Shown here in pieces: positions 26,874 through 36,895 of a stretch of 64,000 nt of DNA (its first letter is position 1; every line of letters begins with the position of its first letter). Below the pieces are notes generated by a model. The model was not told the DNA's origin. It saw only the letters and a program-made list of their open reading frames with translations, and made no database searches. The DNA lies in assembly GCA_025210375.1 (NCBI GenBank), contig JAOASB010000025.1, positions 1 through 64,000 on the forward strand. The letters run 5' to 3'. This DNA is from Maledivibacter sp. (GTDB lineage: Bacteria; Bacillota; Clostridia; Peptostreptococcales; Caminicellaceae). The position numbers were made by a program, and so were the translations under genes.

Positions 26874-28955
26874 ATGATAAAAAAAATACAAACAAGAATT
26901 ATTGGTGCTATGGTTGCTTGTACTATATTAATAACAGGTATAGTTGCAACTGTGTCTTTAAGTATGGCTTCAAGAGCTGTTGAGACGGAAGCTGCTAATC
27001 ATCTTCATACTTTGGCAAAACAAAGAGCCCAAGAATTAGATGGAAAGTTCCATACCATAGAAAAGGAAATTATGGGCTTACAGAACTCTGTAGGTGTATT
27101 GCTGCAAGATAGTAATTATGAAAATTTAGATGATGTAGAGATAAGGAAAAAGTTGAGAATAAACATTGCAAGGTTAGTAGAAAAGTATGCTCATACTATG
27201 GATGGAAATGTAAGTACATATATGGTATTCAAGCCGGAATTTGCGAATACCGATCTACAGGTTCCCTATTTTAAAGAAAACAATAAATATGTGGATATGG
27301 GGGAAGTTGCATCTTACGAGGATTTAACATCTGAATCCCATGACCTAGCATGGTTTTGGGATGCCATAGAAGCTAATGGTGGTGTTTGGAGCGAACCCTA
27401 TCAAGATAAATATTTCAATGTAAAGCTAGTCACATTTTCATACCCTATTACTTTTAAAGATCAAATTATTGGGGTGGTTGGTACCGATATCCTATTTGAT
27501 GATTTTGAAAAAATGATTAATGATATCAAGGTCTATGATACAGGATATGCATTTTTACTATGTGAGAAGTTTGAATTTTTAATTCATCCAACCTATACAA
27601 TTGAGGACAATATAGATTCAGTTGCTAACGGAGCCCTAAAAGGGGTTAAAATAGATATGTCTGAAAACCCTGATGGAATAAGCTTCTATACTGTCAATAA
27701 TACAGAAAAAATTATGGCCTTTTCTAAGCTTAGGAATGGATGGGTATTAGGTGTGGCACCCCCTAGAGGTGAAATATTTGATAAAATTTACGAACTACGA
27801 AATTACATATTATTAATAGCTTCAGTGGGACTTCTTGTAGCTATTTTTATTTCATTGATTGTTGGAAAAAGGATATCAAAGCCAATTGTATTCGCAACAA
27901 AATTTGCAAATACAATGTCTACAGGAAACTTATCCGAAGATATTCCTCAGAAATACTTAAACCAAAAAGATGAAATAGGAATACTGGCTAATTCATTGGA
28001 TACATTAATGAAAGAATTTAGACAAATAGTTACAGGTATTGTAAAATCATCGGAAGAAGTATCTACTTCATCGGAAGAATTATATTCTATGAGTACACAG
28101 GTATCCCAGATATCTAACGAAGTGGCTGTTTCAACAGAAGAAATAGCAAAGGGAGCCACAGATCAAGCTCAAAATACAGAAATCGGGGCACTAAAAGTAT
28201 ATGAGATAGGAACTTTAATAGAAAATAACAAGGAATTAATGGATAATATCAATACAAAAACCAATGATGTATCTAAACTTATAGGTGAAGGACTAATAAT
28301 TGTTGAAGATTTAACCAATAGAACCACTGAAACAGAAAATGCTGCTAGAGATATTTCAGAAATAATTAACCAAACAAACGAAAAAGCTAGTAATATTGGA
28401 GAAGCAAGTAATCTAATAACATCTATATCAGAGCAAACAAATCTTTTAGCCTTAAATGCAGCAATAGAAGCAGCTAGGGCAGGTGATGCTGGTAAGGGAT
28501 TCGCTGTGGTTGCCGATGAGATAAGAAAGCTAGCAGAGCAATCAACACGATCATCGGAAAAAATAGATGCTATGGTTAAGGAATTAACACAAAGTTCTAT
28601 TCTTGGAGTAAATACTGTTAACAAGGTTCTGGATATTGTAAAAAATCAGGTTGAAAGTGTGGAAGAAACAAAGGTAAAATATAATGAAATATCCGGTGCC
28701 ATAGAGACATCAAAAGAAGCTATAAACAATTTAAATGATTCTGAATTAGAAATGAATAATAAAAAAGTAGAGGTTATGGATACAATACAAGGACTTTCTG
28801 CCATAGCTGAACAAAATGCAGCGGGAACACAGGAAGTATCTGCTGCTATAGAGGAGCAAGCTTCTTCTGTTAAAAATATAGAAGTTTCTAGTGAACAGCT
28901 TTCCAAATTAGCCGAAGAACTAATAGTATTAATCTCAAAGTTTAAAGTTAAGTGA
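26874..28955 (+). CDS. Methyl-accepting chemotaxis protein with dCache-type sensor
   Basis: The receptor has about 693 residues from ATG 26874, chosen for its GAAGGAGG site. It has a first membrane segment (about 9-31), a large extracytoplasmic Cache-type sensor (about 35-300, with [23 protein letters not shown]), a second membrane segment (about 308-328), a HAMP region ([21 protein letters not shown]) and a signalling domain with the tip [20 protein letters not shown]. It should bind a small molecule outside and control CheA. No other chemotaxis gene is nearby, so it is an orphan receptor. Confidence 0.93.
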   Translation: MIKKIQTRIIGAMVACTILITGIVATVSLSMASRAVETEAANHLHTLAKQRAQELDGKFHTIEKEIMGLQNSVGVLLQDSNYENLDDVEIRKKLRINIARLVEKYAHTMDGNVSTYMVFKPEFANTDLQVPYFKENNKYVDMGEVASYEDLTSESHDLAWFWDAIEANGGVWSEPYQDKYFNVKLVTFSYPITFKDQIIGVVGTDILFDDFEKMINDIKVYDTGYAFLLCEKFEFLIHPTYTIEDNIDSVANGALKGVKIDMSENPDGISFYTVNNTEKIMAFSKLRNGWVLGVAPPRGEIFDKIYELRNYILLIASVGLLVAIFISLIVGKRISKPIVFATKFANTMSTGNLSEDIPQKYLNQKDEIGILANSLDTLMKEFRQIVTGIVKSSEEVSTSSEELYSMSTQVSQISNEVAVSTEEIAKGATDQAQNTEIGALKVYEIGTLIENNKELMDNINTKTNDVSKLIGEGLIIVEDLTNRTTETENAARDISEIINQTNEKASNIGEASNLITSISEQTNLLALNAAIEAARAGDAGKGFAVVADEIRKLAEQSTRSSEKIDAMVKELTQSSILGVNTVNKVLDIVKNQVESVEETKVKYNEISGAIETSKEAINNLNDSELEMNNKKVEVMDTIQGLSAIAEQNAAGTQEVSAAIEEQASSVKNIEVSSEQLSKLAEELIVLISKFKVK

Positions 28956-29025
28956 TAAAATGGTATGCAATTTGTTCAAGTGAAAGAAGAGCAAAAAACA
29001 ATATATCTGTGATTTAATCAAAATA

Positions 29026-29071
29026 GAAACTCCTTTTTGGTAATAGTAATAATAAAACCAAAAGGAGTTTC
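29026..29071 (+). terminator. Terminator after the chemotaxis receptor
   Basis: The stem GAAACTCCTTTTTGGT / ACCAAAAGGAGTTTC spans 29026-29071, with one unpaired T. The T-rich tail after it is short, but the stem is strong. Confidence 0.7.
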
Positions 29072-29137
29072 TTACTGTTAAAGTAGTAAAAAGTCTTATG
29101 GAAAGTAATTAGGAGTAGATTCACCACTATCATATGA

Positions 29138-29560
29138 TCACTTTATAGGCTTCCCACATTTAGGGCAAAATGAAAAATTATTATCAAGTGAAGCTCCACA
29201 ATATGGACAATAATTTTTTTTAGTATTTAGACCTTCTTTATCTCCTTGTCTAACATTAGTTTTGGGATTTGTTTGAGCCCATCTATCAAGGGGGTCATCT
29301 TCTTCTGAGGAATCCACTATATCAAATTCAGAAAAACGATTCTTCCCTGTGGCGTTTTTATAATGATATGATGCTTGGATAATGCCCATGATTATAAAAA
29401 CTATACCAAATAAAGGAAATATCTTGCCAATAATTCCAAATGGCGCATTTGCAGTCATGGTGAAAGCTACAATAGTCCAAAAAACACCAAAAACCACTGC
29501 GACTATGGAGCCCATAAAGGACATGCCAGAAGGCCCACGTCCAGGTTTAATACTTTTCAT
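29138..29560 (-). CDS. Small membrane protein with C-terminal zinc ribbon
   Basis: The 140-residue protein has two membrane segments (about 16-35 and 43-60), a polar linker and a C-terminal zinc ribbon with CPYCGASLDNNFSFCPKCGK. ATG 29560 is preferred, as GGAGG lies 8 bases upstream; an ATG at 29575 overlaps that site. No enzymatic function can be assigned. It is the second gene of a pair of zinc-ribbon proteins, so the two may form a membrane assembly. Confidence 0.75.
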   Translation of the reverse strand: MKSIKPGRGPSGMSFMGSIVAVVFGVFWTIVAFTMTANAPFGIIGKIFPLFGIVFIIMGIIQASYHYKNATGKNRFSEFDIVDSSEEDDPLDRWAQTNPKTNVRQGDKEGLNTKKNYCPYCGASLDNNFSFCPKCGKPIK

Positions 29561-29575
29561 TTTATATTCCTCCAT

Positions 29576-29995
29576 TTACTTATTTGATTTAGACCTATTT
29601 CTTTGTTTTGCTATTTGGGAAATTTTATCATATTCACTATCTACAAATGTAATACCACAATCCGGGCATTTTTTTTCATATATAGACACTTGCGCACCAC
29701 ATGCGGGACATGTTTCAAGTAAACCCACATTCTTCTCTTTTTCCTCATCAAACAAATGCTTCAAATTCTCTAGCTTTACACCATCTACTTCAATGACCCT
29801 AAGCTTATCTGGGGAAAACCAAATTATATTGCCATCTTTATCACATACTGCCACTATCCTTGTTTCTCCCTCTTCTTCATCGGGAAATAGATTCCCACCT
29901 ATAAAGCTTGGCCTCGTTGCTTTATAGGTACCATAACCAGCTCCTAAAAAAATAAATTTCTTAAGGGTTTTTTTATGTCTTACTATAACAGCCAT
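29576..29995 (-). CDS. Zinc-ribbon protein of unknown function
   Basis: The 139-residue protein has a short N-terminal basic and hydrophobic stretch, a middle part with IVAVCDKDGNIIWFSPDKLRV, and a C-terminal zinc ribbon ETCPACGAQVSIYEKKCPDCG followed by a basic tail (RNRSKSNK). GGAGGG precedes ATG 29995. It directly precedes the other zinc-ribbon gene. I do not recognise the family. Confidence 0.75.
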   Translation of the reverse strand: MAVIVRHKKTLKKFIFLGAGYGTYKATRPSFIGGNLFPDEEEGETRIVAVCDKDGNIIWFSPDKLRVIEVDGVKLENLKHLFDEEKEKNVGLLETCPACGAQVSIYEKKCPDCGITFVDSEYDKISQIAKQRNRSKSNK

Positions 29996-30027
29996 ATATA
30001 ATCCCTCCTAAAATATATTCAAAAATC

Positions 30028-30858
30028 TTAACCTATATCCTTCACAGTATTCTGTTCTAGAAATGGCTGATACATCATAAGCGCATGGTTTTCTGTAATG
30101 TATTCATCATCTACAATATTATTATTAAAATCAAGAACATTCCTATATATCACATTATGTCTGACATATCCCCCCCAATATTCATGGGTAATCTTATGTT
30201 CTTTTTCATATACCTGATATGTAAATAGGGGTTTCTCCATTGCTCTCCATTCTCCAACTAAATAGTCATCCCTTAGGTATACCTGTAATTGATAGGGTTT
30301 ATTTGTACCATTAAATATCTGCAAATCCCTATAATTATACACACATGTGGCTCCACTACCAAAGGGCTGAGTTCTTTTTGAATCGGGAAATACATCGTAG
30401 CTATGCCTATATCTCTCCGTTACCATTAAGGGTGTATGTAAGGTCATCCAATATATCATATTTGATAATTGACATAATCCCCCTCCAACACCGGACTTAA
30501 ACCCACCATAAAAGAGTATCATTCCATCTACATATCCTTTTATTCTATTAGGTTTACCTATTAACTTCCAATATGAAAATGTTTCTCCTGGATTTATTAT
30601 TATCCCATTTAACTTCTTAGTAGCTATTTTCAAATTAGTAACCTTGTTGTGCTGCATCCACATGTCTACATTTTTTAATTTTCTAAATAATGGAGTTTTA
30701 TGGGTAAATACCATCTCTGGTAACAGAGTTTTTGAATATACCCTAGAATATTTTTTACTACTAAAATACCACTCAAAATATCTTTTATAGGTATAATATA
30801 GTTTTCCCAGTGCTATCCTCATCCTAGATCTTTTAATTGGCTTCATATTTTCCACCAT
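30028..30858 (-). CDS. VanW-family protein
   Basis: The 276-residue protein matches the VanW family, which occurs in some vancomycin-resistance operons and widely in Firmicutes as a cell-envelope protein of unknown activity. Visible motifs are INPGETFSYWKLIGKP, GVGGGLCQLSNMIYWM, RHSYDVFPDSKRTQPFGSGA and the C-terminal NHALMMYQ. There is no obvious signal peptide, and the N-terminus is basic (KRSRMRIALGKLYYTYKRYF). No vanA/vanH/vanX-type genes are near, so it gives no sign of glycopeptide resistance. GAGGCGTG precedes ATG 30858. Confidence 0.9.
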   Translation of the reverse strand: MVENMKPIKRSRMRIALGKLYYTYKRYFEWYFSSKKYSRVYSKTLLPEMVFTHKTPLFRKLKNVDMWMQHNKVTNLKIATKKLNGIIINPGETFSYWKLIGKPNRIKGYVDGMILFYGGFKSGVGGGLCQLSNMIYWMTLHTPLMVTERYRHSYDVFPDSKRTQPFGSGATCVYNYRDLQIFNGTNKPYQLQVYLRDDYLVGEWRAMEKPLFTYQVYEKEHKITHEYWGGYVRHNVIYRNVLDFNNNIVDDEYITENHALMMYQPFLEQNTVKDIG

Positions 30859-30923
30859 TTTTTCACGCCTCGCTTTTCATACGATCCTATTCCATGGTTC
30901 CCCCTTGGTTTTTTATATAATAA

Positions 30924-31451
30924 TTATTCTTTGATTATATTCTTTTGTTTTAAAATGTTATAAATTCTTTGATCATCTCTTTTATCAATGACATTGCTGC
31001 CCTCTATATCATTAAAGGTTATTTGTATACCATCTTCTAAATCCACCATAGTTGCTCCTACAGGATAAAATGAAGACAATACCGATTGCATATAGAACCC
31101 TTCATATACCAATTCCTTATTCACATATACAATGAATTTATCCATTAACCCGGTATTAAACAATTTAGATCCACCTATATACATCTTAGTATCATCATTA
31201 TTGTTTTTTGCTTTTAATTTATCAAAAAAATCTTTGTCGAATATAATCTCATGTGTATTCCAATCATAGGTTTGTATATCAGCATCTGTGAATAAAGGTT
31301 TTTCGCTTATTGAATAATTTTCTACATTAGTTCCATATACTTTACCAAGGTACACTTCAAAACCTATATCCTTTGAAGACTTGGTGCAACCCTGCAATAA
31401 TGTTATACAAAGTATCATAACTAGTATGCATATATTTTTTGCTATCTTCAA
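30924..31451 (-). CDS. Lipoprotein of unknown function, TTG start
   Basis: The 175-residue protein starts at TTG after AAGGGTGTGG. The signal peptide ends in a lipobox, LLQGC (Cys about residue 22). The mature part has no family I recognise; it contains FDKDFFDKLKAKNNNDDTKM and FYPVGATMVDLEDGIQITF. It lies 65 bp before the VanW gene on the same strand and may be co-transcribed with it. Confidence 0.65.
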   Translation of the reverse strand: MKIAKNICILVMILCITLLQGCTKSSKDIGFEVYLGKVYGTNVENYSISEKPLFTDADIQTYDWNTHEIIFDKDFFDKLKAKNNNDDTKMYIGGSKLFNTGLMDKFIVYVNKELVYEGFYMQSVLSSFYPVGATMVDLEDGIQITFNDIEGSNVIDKRDDQRIYNILKQKNIIKE

Positions 31452-31846
31452 TTTAATTCCACACCCTTACTTATTTTTTAGTTCTTGCTCCTAATAGTCC
31501 CAAATATCTTACCTAATATAAGAATATACCATCAATCCTATTTCATTCAAAATTATAACATTTTTTATCTAAAATATAAAGAAAAGGCTTTTATATAGTA
31601 TTATTTCATCACTATATGACCCTCAAATTCATAGTCATTATATTAACCTTTAAAATATAATATTCTTTGGTTATATACAAAGACACTATTACTTCTTCTC
31701 CTCCATTAACTTATGGGGCTTCATTTGCAAATCCTTTATTGCTCATTTTCTCTGTTATAAAATTTGATGTAAATAAGCTGCACAATCAGTATTTATTAAA
31801 ATAAATATCCTACACTTACTATGTAGTACATATTATACATCAAAAC
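31452..31846. other. Gene-free gap, no feature recognised
   Basis: This 395-bp stretch between two lipoprotein genes on the minus strand is A+T rich. I see no long frame, strong hairpin or copy of the repeat families found elsewhere. Confidence 0.5.
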
Positions 31847-32386
31847 CTATAAATCAATAATTTCTTCCTTTGTTTCATATTTATTTCCTTCAAGATACTT
31901 AAATAAAAGTTTATTATCATCTAAAAATTTCACATTACTAACTACACTTGATGAATTTGCAGTTGATGAATAATTTCTTGAAACCTCCTTGTAGTACACT
32001 GACTTATCAAAAGCGTCTGATATGATTAACTTTCCGTCTTTCATGTATATAACCTTCCCATATTCATAAAGCAAATAGTTAAAGTAAATCTTAGATATTT
32101 TCTCAGAAATAGGCTCAAACAAAATAGCATATCTACTTGGATTTCCAGTACTTATAGATACTTCAATGATTTGATTTTCATGCAATTTAATATATGGTTG
32201 TTTTGGATAGCTAAGTTTTTCTACAATATCATTATCACTACCATATAACACAACCTCATATTCTGATTCACTAACTTTATGTACATCATAATATTTCCTT
32301 GAATCTACCACTTCTTTCTTACATCCAGCATAAAGAAACATTATTACTATAATGATTATAATAAAAGTGAAAATCTTCTTATTCAT
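31847..32386 (-). CDS. Lipoprotein of unknown function
   Basis: The 179-residue protein has a hydrophobic signal with lipobox YAGC (Cys about residue 22) followed by KKEVVDSRKYYDVHKV. The mature domain is beta-rich in appearance (YEVVLYGSDNDIVEKLSYPK, YAILFEPISEKISKIYFNYL) and is not a family I know. GGGGGAAAG precedes ATG 32386. It follows the small membrane protein gene by 15 bp, so the two form an operon. Confidence 0.65.
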   Translation of the reverse strand: MNKKIFTFIIIIIVIMFLYAGCKKEVVDSRKYYDVHKVSESEYEVVLYGSDNDIVEKLSYPKQPYIKLHENQIIEVSISTGNPSRYAILFEPISEKISKIYFNYLLYEYGKVIYMKDGKLIISDAFDKSVYYKEVSRNYSSTANSSSVVSNVKFLDDNKLLFKYLEGNKYETKEEIIDL

Positions 32387-32401
32387 CTTTCCCCCAACAT
32401 G

Positions 32402-33004
32402 TTATTTATTCCTAAAATATATTGCTGCCAAAATTGCTATTGGAATAAAATATATGCACCATATAAGCAAGGCAATTATACCTATTAACGCTGAACTGTC
32501 CCCACTATTTTGAAATAGATTAAGTATAGGCATAGCAATACTAGAAATTAAAAATATCCCATGTACCATCAGTAATGTCTTTAGCCATTTATCAATCTTA
32601 CTTCTTGAATTTATTGAAATACCAACCAAAAAAGTAGATAATGCCATCATTCCATATCCAAATAAATTTAAATTAAAAAATAGACTTCCTATTGACTGAT
32701 ATGATAATACCTGTATCACATTCTCTGTTGCTGTTTTATTGGCAACAGTAGTAAGTTGAGTAAAATATACTATATTAATTAATACTCCATATATACATCC
32801 AAAAACAACCCCGCCTAGTGCTACTGATTTTCTATCTTCTATAGTTTCAGTATAGAATGCGCAAGTTAATAGTATATACCCCCAAGAAAGTATCATACAA
32901 ACTAAGTATCCTAAAGATGGATTTCCTACAATCATTGATATCCCAAAAAGTAGTGTTGTGATACTAACTATAACTGCCGAGTAAAACCCTAATTTACTAT
33001 TCAT
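32402..33004 (-). CDS. Six-span membrane protein of unknown function
   Basis: The protein has 200 residues with about six hydrophobic segments. ATG 33004 is chosen since AGAGGTG lies 9 bases upstream; the frame extends to a TTG at 33025 that would overlap this site. It begins MNSKLGFYSAVIVSITTLLF. The pattern resembles small DUF4386-like or similar clostridial membrane proteins, but no diagnostic motif is present. It precedes a lipoprotein gene by 15 bp. Confidence 0.65.
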   Translation of the reverse strand: MNSKLGFYSAVIVSITTLLFGISMIVGNPSLGYLVCMILSWGYILLTCAFYTETIEDRKSVALGGVVFGCIYGVLINIVYFTQLTTVANKTATENVIQVLSYQSIGSLFFNLNLFGYGMMALSTFLVGISINSRSKIDKWLKTLLMVHGIFLISSIAMPILNLFQNSGDSSALIGIIALLIWCIYFIPIAILAAIYFRNK

Positions 33005-33262
33005 ATGTTTCATCACCTCTTTCAAAATAGTACACTGGAATCTTCTTGTTCTATTGTTCTAAGATGAGGGGCCCTCTAGAGTCAAAGTCGTTATTCAGCT
33101 TTGTAGCCATTTACCTAGATTCTTGTTTAGTATTATAATTTACTAATTTTATGCACTCTACTTTATCTTTACACCAACTACCAATTATACTCACTATGTT
33201 CGCCTTAGACATCAAAAGCGAAGTTAGTAAAACGCCATACATAAAAACATGGGTATAGTTAA

Positions 33263-34024
33263 TTATAGCCATATGGCAAAATTGCTGTATTCAAAAGTAC
33301 CACTTCCATGATGCAATTTGTCATCCATTTTCAGTTCAGTAAATGCTTTCTTCATATCTTGAAGTATAGAGGGCTTAATATTTAAATCATGGTGAGCGGG
33401 AAACACCCTTTTTACAGGCAAACTTGCAACTCTCTCCATGGATGATAAATATGCTTCGGGATCGGTTGATGGGAAATACGCAAATAATGTTCCTTTGTAA
33501 ACCAAATCGCCAGTGAAAAGATATTCCCGATCCTTTTCATAAAAGCACATATGACCAGGTGAATGACCGGGGGTGTGTAGGACTTGTATAGTACGTCCTC
33601 CAATATTAATAACATCATTATCCTTTAAAACTCCTGTAGCCGTACCTTGAAACAACCTGTAATCATCGATATTAAAACTTTCTGGTAGCTCACAGTCCTC
33701 AACAACAAAGGCCTTTATTTGTTCCAAGGTTAATGGAAACTCGCCTTCAAGCCAATTCACCTCATCTTCATGTACATAAAAATTGGGAAAATACTCATGT
33801 CCTCCAATATGATCCCAATGTACGTGAGTAGCAACAGCTATTATAGGTTTATCTGTTAATTTAACGACTTCATTATAAATATTCATAATACCAAGACCTG
33901 TATCAATTAGTAAACTAGAAGTTGTCCCATTTATAAGATACGCATGGGATTCCTCCCAGTGTTTATACTCGCTAATGATATGAGTATCTTTGTCAATTTT
34001 TTCAATAGTAAACCAATCGCTCAT
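33263..34024 (-). CDS. MBL-fold metallo-hydrolase
   Basis: The 253-residue protein has the metallo-beta-lactamase fold, with the metal site THVHWDHIGGHEYF (HxHxDH), the downstream His in HTPGHSPGHMCF, the bridging Asp in LFTGDLVYKG and the final His in VFPAHHDLNI. Such enzymes hydrolyse thioesters, lactones, phosphodiesters and similar bonds; glyoxalase II is a close relative. The substrate is unknown. It stands alone on the minus strand, divergent from the Fic gene. Confidence 0.88.
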   Translation of the reverse strand: MSDWFTIEKIDKDTHIISEYKHWEESHAYLINGTTSSLLIDTGLGIMNIYNEVVKLTDKPIIAVATHVHWDHIGGHEYFPNFYVHEDEVNWLEGEFPLTLEQIKAFVVEDCELPESFNIDDYRLFQGTATGVLKDNDVINIGGRTIQVLHTPGHSPGHMCFYEKDREYLFTGDLVYKGTLFAYFPSTDPEAYLSSMERVASLPVKRVFPAHHDLNIKPSILQDMKKAFTELKMDDKLHHGSGTFEYSNFAIWL

Positions 34025-34191
34025 AAATTTTCCCCTTCTCTATTGTTTTATATTAATAGTTTTTCCTCCTTATTTCCTTTAAGCATACAATAATTAGACG
34101 ATTATCATTAGCATCTTATTTCATTTTCAGTATATTTATTGAAACTATGTTCATAATATGGTAATATAAGCTCAATAAGGAGTGACTAATT

Positions 34192-35271
34192 ATGTTAAAA
34201 CCCTTTACACCTAATTATTTACCTATTTCATTATCTGAAGATAATATTATATATTTATACAAACTAACAATTGATGCTAGAGTCAAAATAGAAAGATTTA
34301 ATTCTCTTCTAGAAAGATCTATCATTAGTGACGAAGCTTTGGTTTTCTTCTCTTTACATGAGTCTATAGAATCCACTAGAATTGAAGGAACTCAAACAAC
34401 ATTTAGTCAAATTATGGAATCTGATATTACTGGTGAAAGCAATAATGATATTCAAGAAGTTAAAAATTATCTTGATGCTCTTGAATATGGTAAACAAAAA
34501 CTTAAATTGATTCCAATTTCAACAAGAATGTTTTTTGAATTACACTCTATTATTCTTAAAGATTCTAGAGGTCAAAACCGTTCTCCTGGTGAATATAGAA
34601 AAATTCAAAATTTTATTGGTCCTACTTCAAACATAAAGGATGCTACATATATTCCTCCGGAACCTAACTTAATAAGTGATTATATGTCAAACCTTGAGAA
34701 ATATATTAATGATGATTATGAAGATAACTTAGACTATTTAATTCGTGCTGGTATTATCCATGCTCAATTTGAATCTATTCATCCATTTCTTGATGGCAAT
34801 GGAAGACTGGGTAGAATCCTCATAATGTTATATCTTCTTGATAAAAAAGTAATTTCAAAACCATCATTTTTCCTTAGTGAAGAGCTAGAAAAAAATAAAT
34901 ATAAATACTATGGTCTATTAAATAATCTAAGGACTACTACACCAAAGTGGAAAGACTGGCTTGAATTTTTCCTAATTTCTTCTGCTAAACAGGCTAATAA
35001 AAATATTGAGAAACTAACAAAAATTGAATCACTATCTAATAATTTATTAAATTATGCAAAGGAACATGGCATTAGAAAAGACTTAATTGATTTCATATTT
35101 AGAAAGCCTTTTTTTACCGTTAATGACGTGCAAACTAATTTAAATATTAGCTATAATACTGCTAATTCACATATACAAAAACTACTTGCATCAAATAAAA
35201 TATTTCCTGATGATAGAAAACGTAATAGAATATTTAGATTTTACGAGATCCTCGATATACTTGAAAGCTAG
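34192..35271 (+). CDS. Fic-family protein with N-terminal inhibitory motif
   Basis: The 359-residue protein has an intact Fic motif HPFLDGNGRLGR (197-208), so it should transfer AMP or another nucleotide moiety to a hydroxyl side chain of a target protein. Upstream is STRIEG (61-66), matching the (S/T)xxxE(G/N) inhibitory helix of class II Fic enzymes, so no separate antitoxin is needed. The C-terminal part (about 295-355, FFTVNDVQTNLNISYNTANS, then IQKLL) looks like a winged helix. There is no fic/doc partner gene beside it. GGAGTG lies 9 bases before ATG 34192. Confidence 0.92.
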   Translation: MLKPFTPNYLPISLSEDNIIYLYKLTIDARVKIERFNSLLERSIISDEALVFFSLHESIESTRIEGTQTTFSQIMESDITGESNNDIQEVKNYLDALEYGKQKLKLIPISTRMFFELHSIILKDSRGQNRSPGEYRKIQNFIGPTSNIKDATYIPPEPNLISDYMSNLEKYINDDYEDNLDYLIRAGIIHAQFESIHPFLDGNGRLGRILIMLYLLDKKVISKPSFFLSEELEKNKYKYYGLLNNLRTTTPKWKDWLEFFLISSAKQANKNIEKLTKIESLSNNLLNYAKEHGIRKDLIDFIFRKPFFTVNDVQTNLNISYNTANSHIQKLLASNKIFPDDRKRNRIFRFYEILDILES

Positions 35272-35283
35272 TTTAATAATGTC

Positions 35284-35345
35284 GACTAACGCTGCCACAG
35301 TTCGTAAATACTCACATAAGGGTTTCGCTAACTGGCACGTTAGTC
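35284..35345. repeat. Long imperfect hairpin after the Fic gene
   Basis: The arms GACTAACGCTGCCA and TGGCACGTTAGTC pair with one bulge, and an inner AGTT/AACT extends the stem. There is no T run, so it is not a classic terminator. It has the form of an intergenic palindromic element. Confidence 0.5.
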
Positions 35346-35389
35346 CTAGTTTTCAGTTGGATTTATATATTTTTATGATTTATATATTT

Positions 35390-36385
35390 TTATTGTTTCT
35401 TGCTTGATAGAAGGTCGAATATATGCCCATATGCCTTCAGATAGTTTGATTCTAAATCATAATAATCCCCTTTTGACCAGTTCCCGACTCCACTTCTACT
35501 CCTTTCTATAATTATTACATTATCTTCAATATGAGAATCTTCGAATAAATCTGGGTTTTTGAATGGATTTATAATAAAAACATCCCAATTATTCATTACT
35601 AATTCATCTAGCATCTTCTTATCAAACATCCCATTGGAAATATCACTATTAATGAATAGGGCATCGTATTTTTCAACATCCAAATTATGAATTTCATTTA
35701 AGGAAATATTATCTATAAATATACTATCATCTGTTTTGAAGTTAAATGTGCCTGCAACTGCAATATTCAAATGCTTATCTGATTTAAAAATAAAATCATT
35801 GGTATTATATTTTATTAGCTCCTCAAGTTTTTCGTCTTGCCATTCAATGACCATGTTATCATATCCGTCGGACTGTGTTTTGATTATTGAGAATAGTTGC
35901 TGCACTTCGCTGAATATCAATTTTTTATTTTCAGGCAATTCAAATCTAAGTTCATTTGATCCGTTGTCAAATTCAAACGAGTTAATATTTATATCCTTAA
36001 CATAGGAAATTATAATATCTATATCTTCAACAAATGATTTTACTCGTAACAGTCTATATTGATAGTCGATGTCTTTCATAAAAGAATTTTTAACTGTATC
36101 AGTTTTATTACATAAAGCATGATTTCTCACCTTATAAATACCATATTTCTTTTCTAAATAAACAATACCTATCATTTGCTTATCTTCTACTACTACTAAT
36201 TCCCCATTTAGCCATTCAGCAGTATCATGTATCACGAACGTAGTCTTACTATGATAGGAAATATCTTCAAAGTATTTGCTAATTGTATACTCTAACTGAT
36301 TTGGTAACAATGCTTTCCAAAAATAAGCACCTACTAAAAAAATCAATATAAGTACAATAGATATTTGAATTAGTTTATTCTTCAT
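35390..36385 (-). CDS. Membrane-anchored protein of unknown function
   Basis: The protein has about 331 residues with one N-terminal membrane segment (about 5-24) and a large external part. The C-terminal half contains YDALFINSDISNGMFDKKML, then VMNNWDVFIINPFK, with alternating hydrophobic strands that suggest an alpha/beta domain. I recognise no family. ATG 36385 follows GGAGATG and replaces an upstream in-frame start at 36400. The neighbourhood is rich in gene debris, so this may be a recently acquired or orphan gene. Confidence 0.6.
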   Translation of the reverse strand: MKNKLIQISIVLILIFLVGAYFWKALLPNQLEYTISKYFEDISYHSKTTFVIHDTAEWLNGELVVVEDKQMIGIVYLEKKYGIYKVRNHALCNKTDTVKNSFMKDIDYQYRLLRVKSFVEDIDIIISYVKDININSFEFDNGSNELRFELPENKKLIFSEVQQLFSIIKTQSDGYDNMVIEWQDEKLEELIKYNTNDFIFKSDKHLNIAVAGTFNFKTDDSIFIDNISLNEIHNLDVEKYDALFINSDISNGMFDKKMLDELVMNNWDVFIINPFKNPDLFEDSHIEDNVIIIERSRSGVGNWSKGDYYDLESNYLKAYGHIFDLLSSKKQ

Positions 36386-36431
36386 ATTAATCATCTCCAA
36401 AAATTTAAATTAGTCACTTAAATGCTACAGC

Positions 36432-36593
36432 TTAAAAATACTTATAACTAAGAATTGCGTCTACGGTTTCGGCTTGACGACGTGCCCAAACTGAACCACC
36501 ATACCCCTTCTCCATGACGGTGATTGTACCCAATGAAGGAATGTCCGTAGCAAACAGAAATATATTATTATACGATGTCCTACCAACTTCTAG
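36432..36593 (-). pseudogene. Gene remnant with foreign-looking codon use
   Basis: A 53-codon minus-strand frame ends at TAA 36432-36434. It reads as protein, with SYNNIFLFATDIPSLGTITV then MEKGYGGSVWARRQAETVDA. The frame is closed upstream by TGA, and the only ATG (36515) has no ribosome site. Codons such as CGT CGT, GTC, ACC and GAG are unlike the AGA- and AAA-rich neighbours. I do not recognise the family; it is most likely the end of a decayed, acquired gene. Confidence 0.4.
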
Positions 36594-36679
36594 TCATTAA
36601 GATAATGTATATATAAGATGTGGTGTATGGTTTATAAGAATATCAACTATATTTTACCATTTTGAATAGGATATAGTAA

Positions 36680-36895
36680 GAAGAATATATAAAAAATATC
36701 AAACAAATTTCAGTATCAAAATCAATAAAACTTATAAAATCCATATATACATTATGCAGACTAAATTATATATCTTTAGAAAATAGGGATTTGGAATATG
36801 GAAAATTAGATTTAAGAATAGGACATATCAAAGAAGAAAAAATGCTAGACATAAATAGAAAACTTCTTAAACAATTAGATGAGGAAATTGCATAA
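36680..36895 (+). pseudogene. Open-frame remnant cut by mobile repeat C
   Basis: A plus-strand frame without an early start codon reads for 72 codons and has coding-like sequence such as LEYGKLDLRIGHIKEEKMLD. It ends only because the repeat inserted at 36880 supplies a TAA. Removing the repeat and one GA duplication gives a frame that continues about 15 codons. No family recognised. Confidence 0.3.

Noticed and set aside
27947..28906. Long antisense frames inside the chemotaxis receptor gene
   Set aside because: They are shadows of the coiled-coil coding sequence; there are no ribosome sites.
28961..28980. TATGCAATTTGTTCA resembling a MITE end
   Set aside because: No partner end or flanking duplication was found nearby.
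33111..33272. 54-codon minus-strand frame between the MBL-fold and membrane protein genes
   Set aside because: It has no ribosome site and no recognisable family; probably chance.
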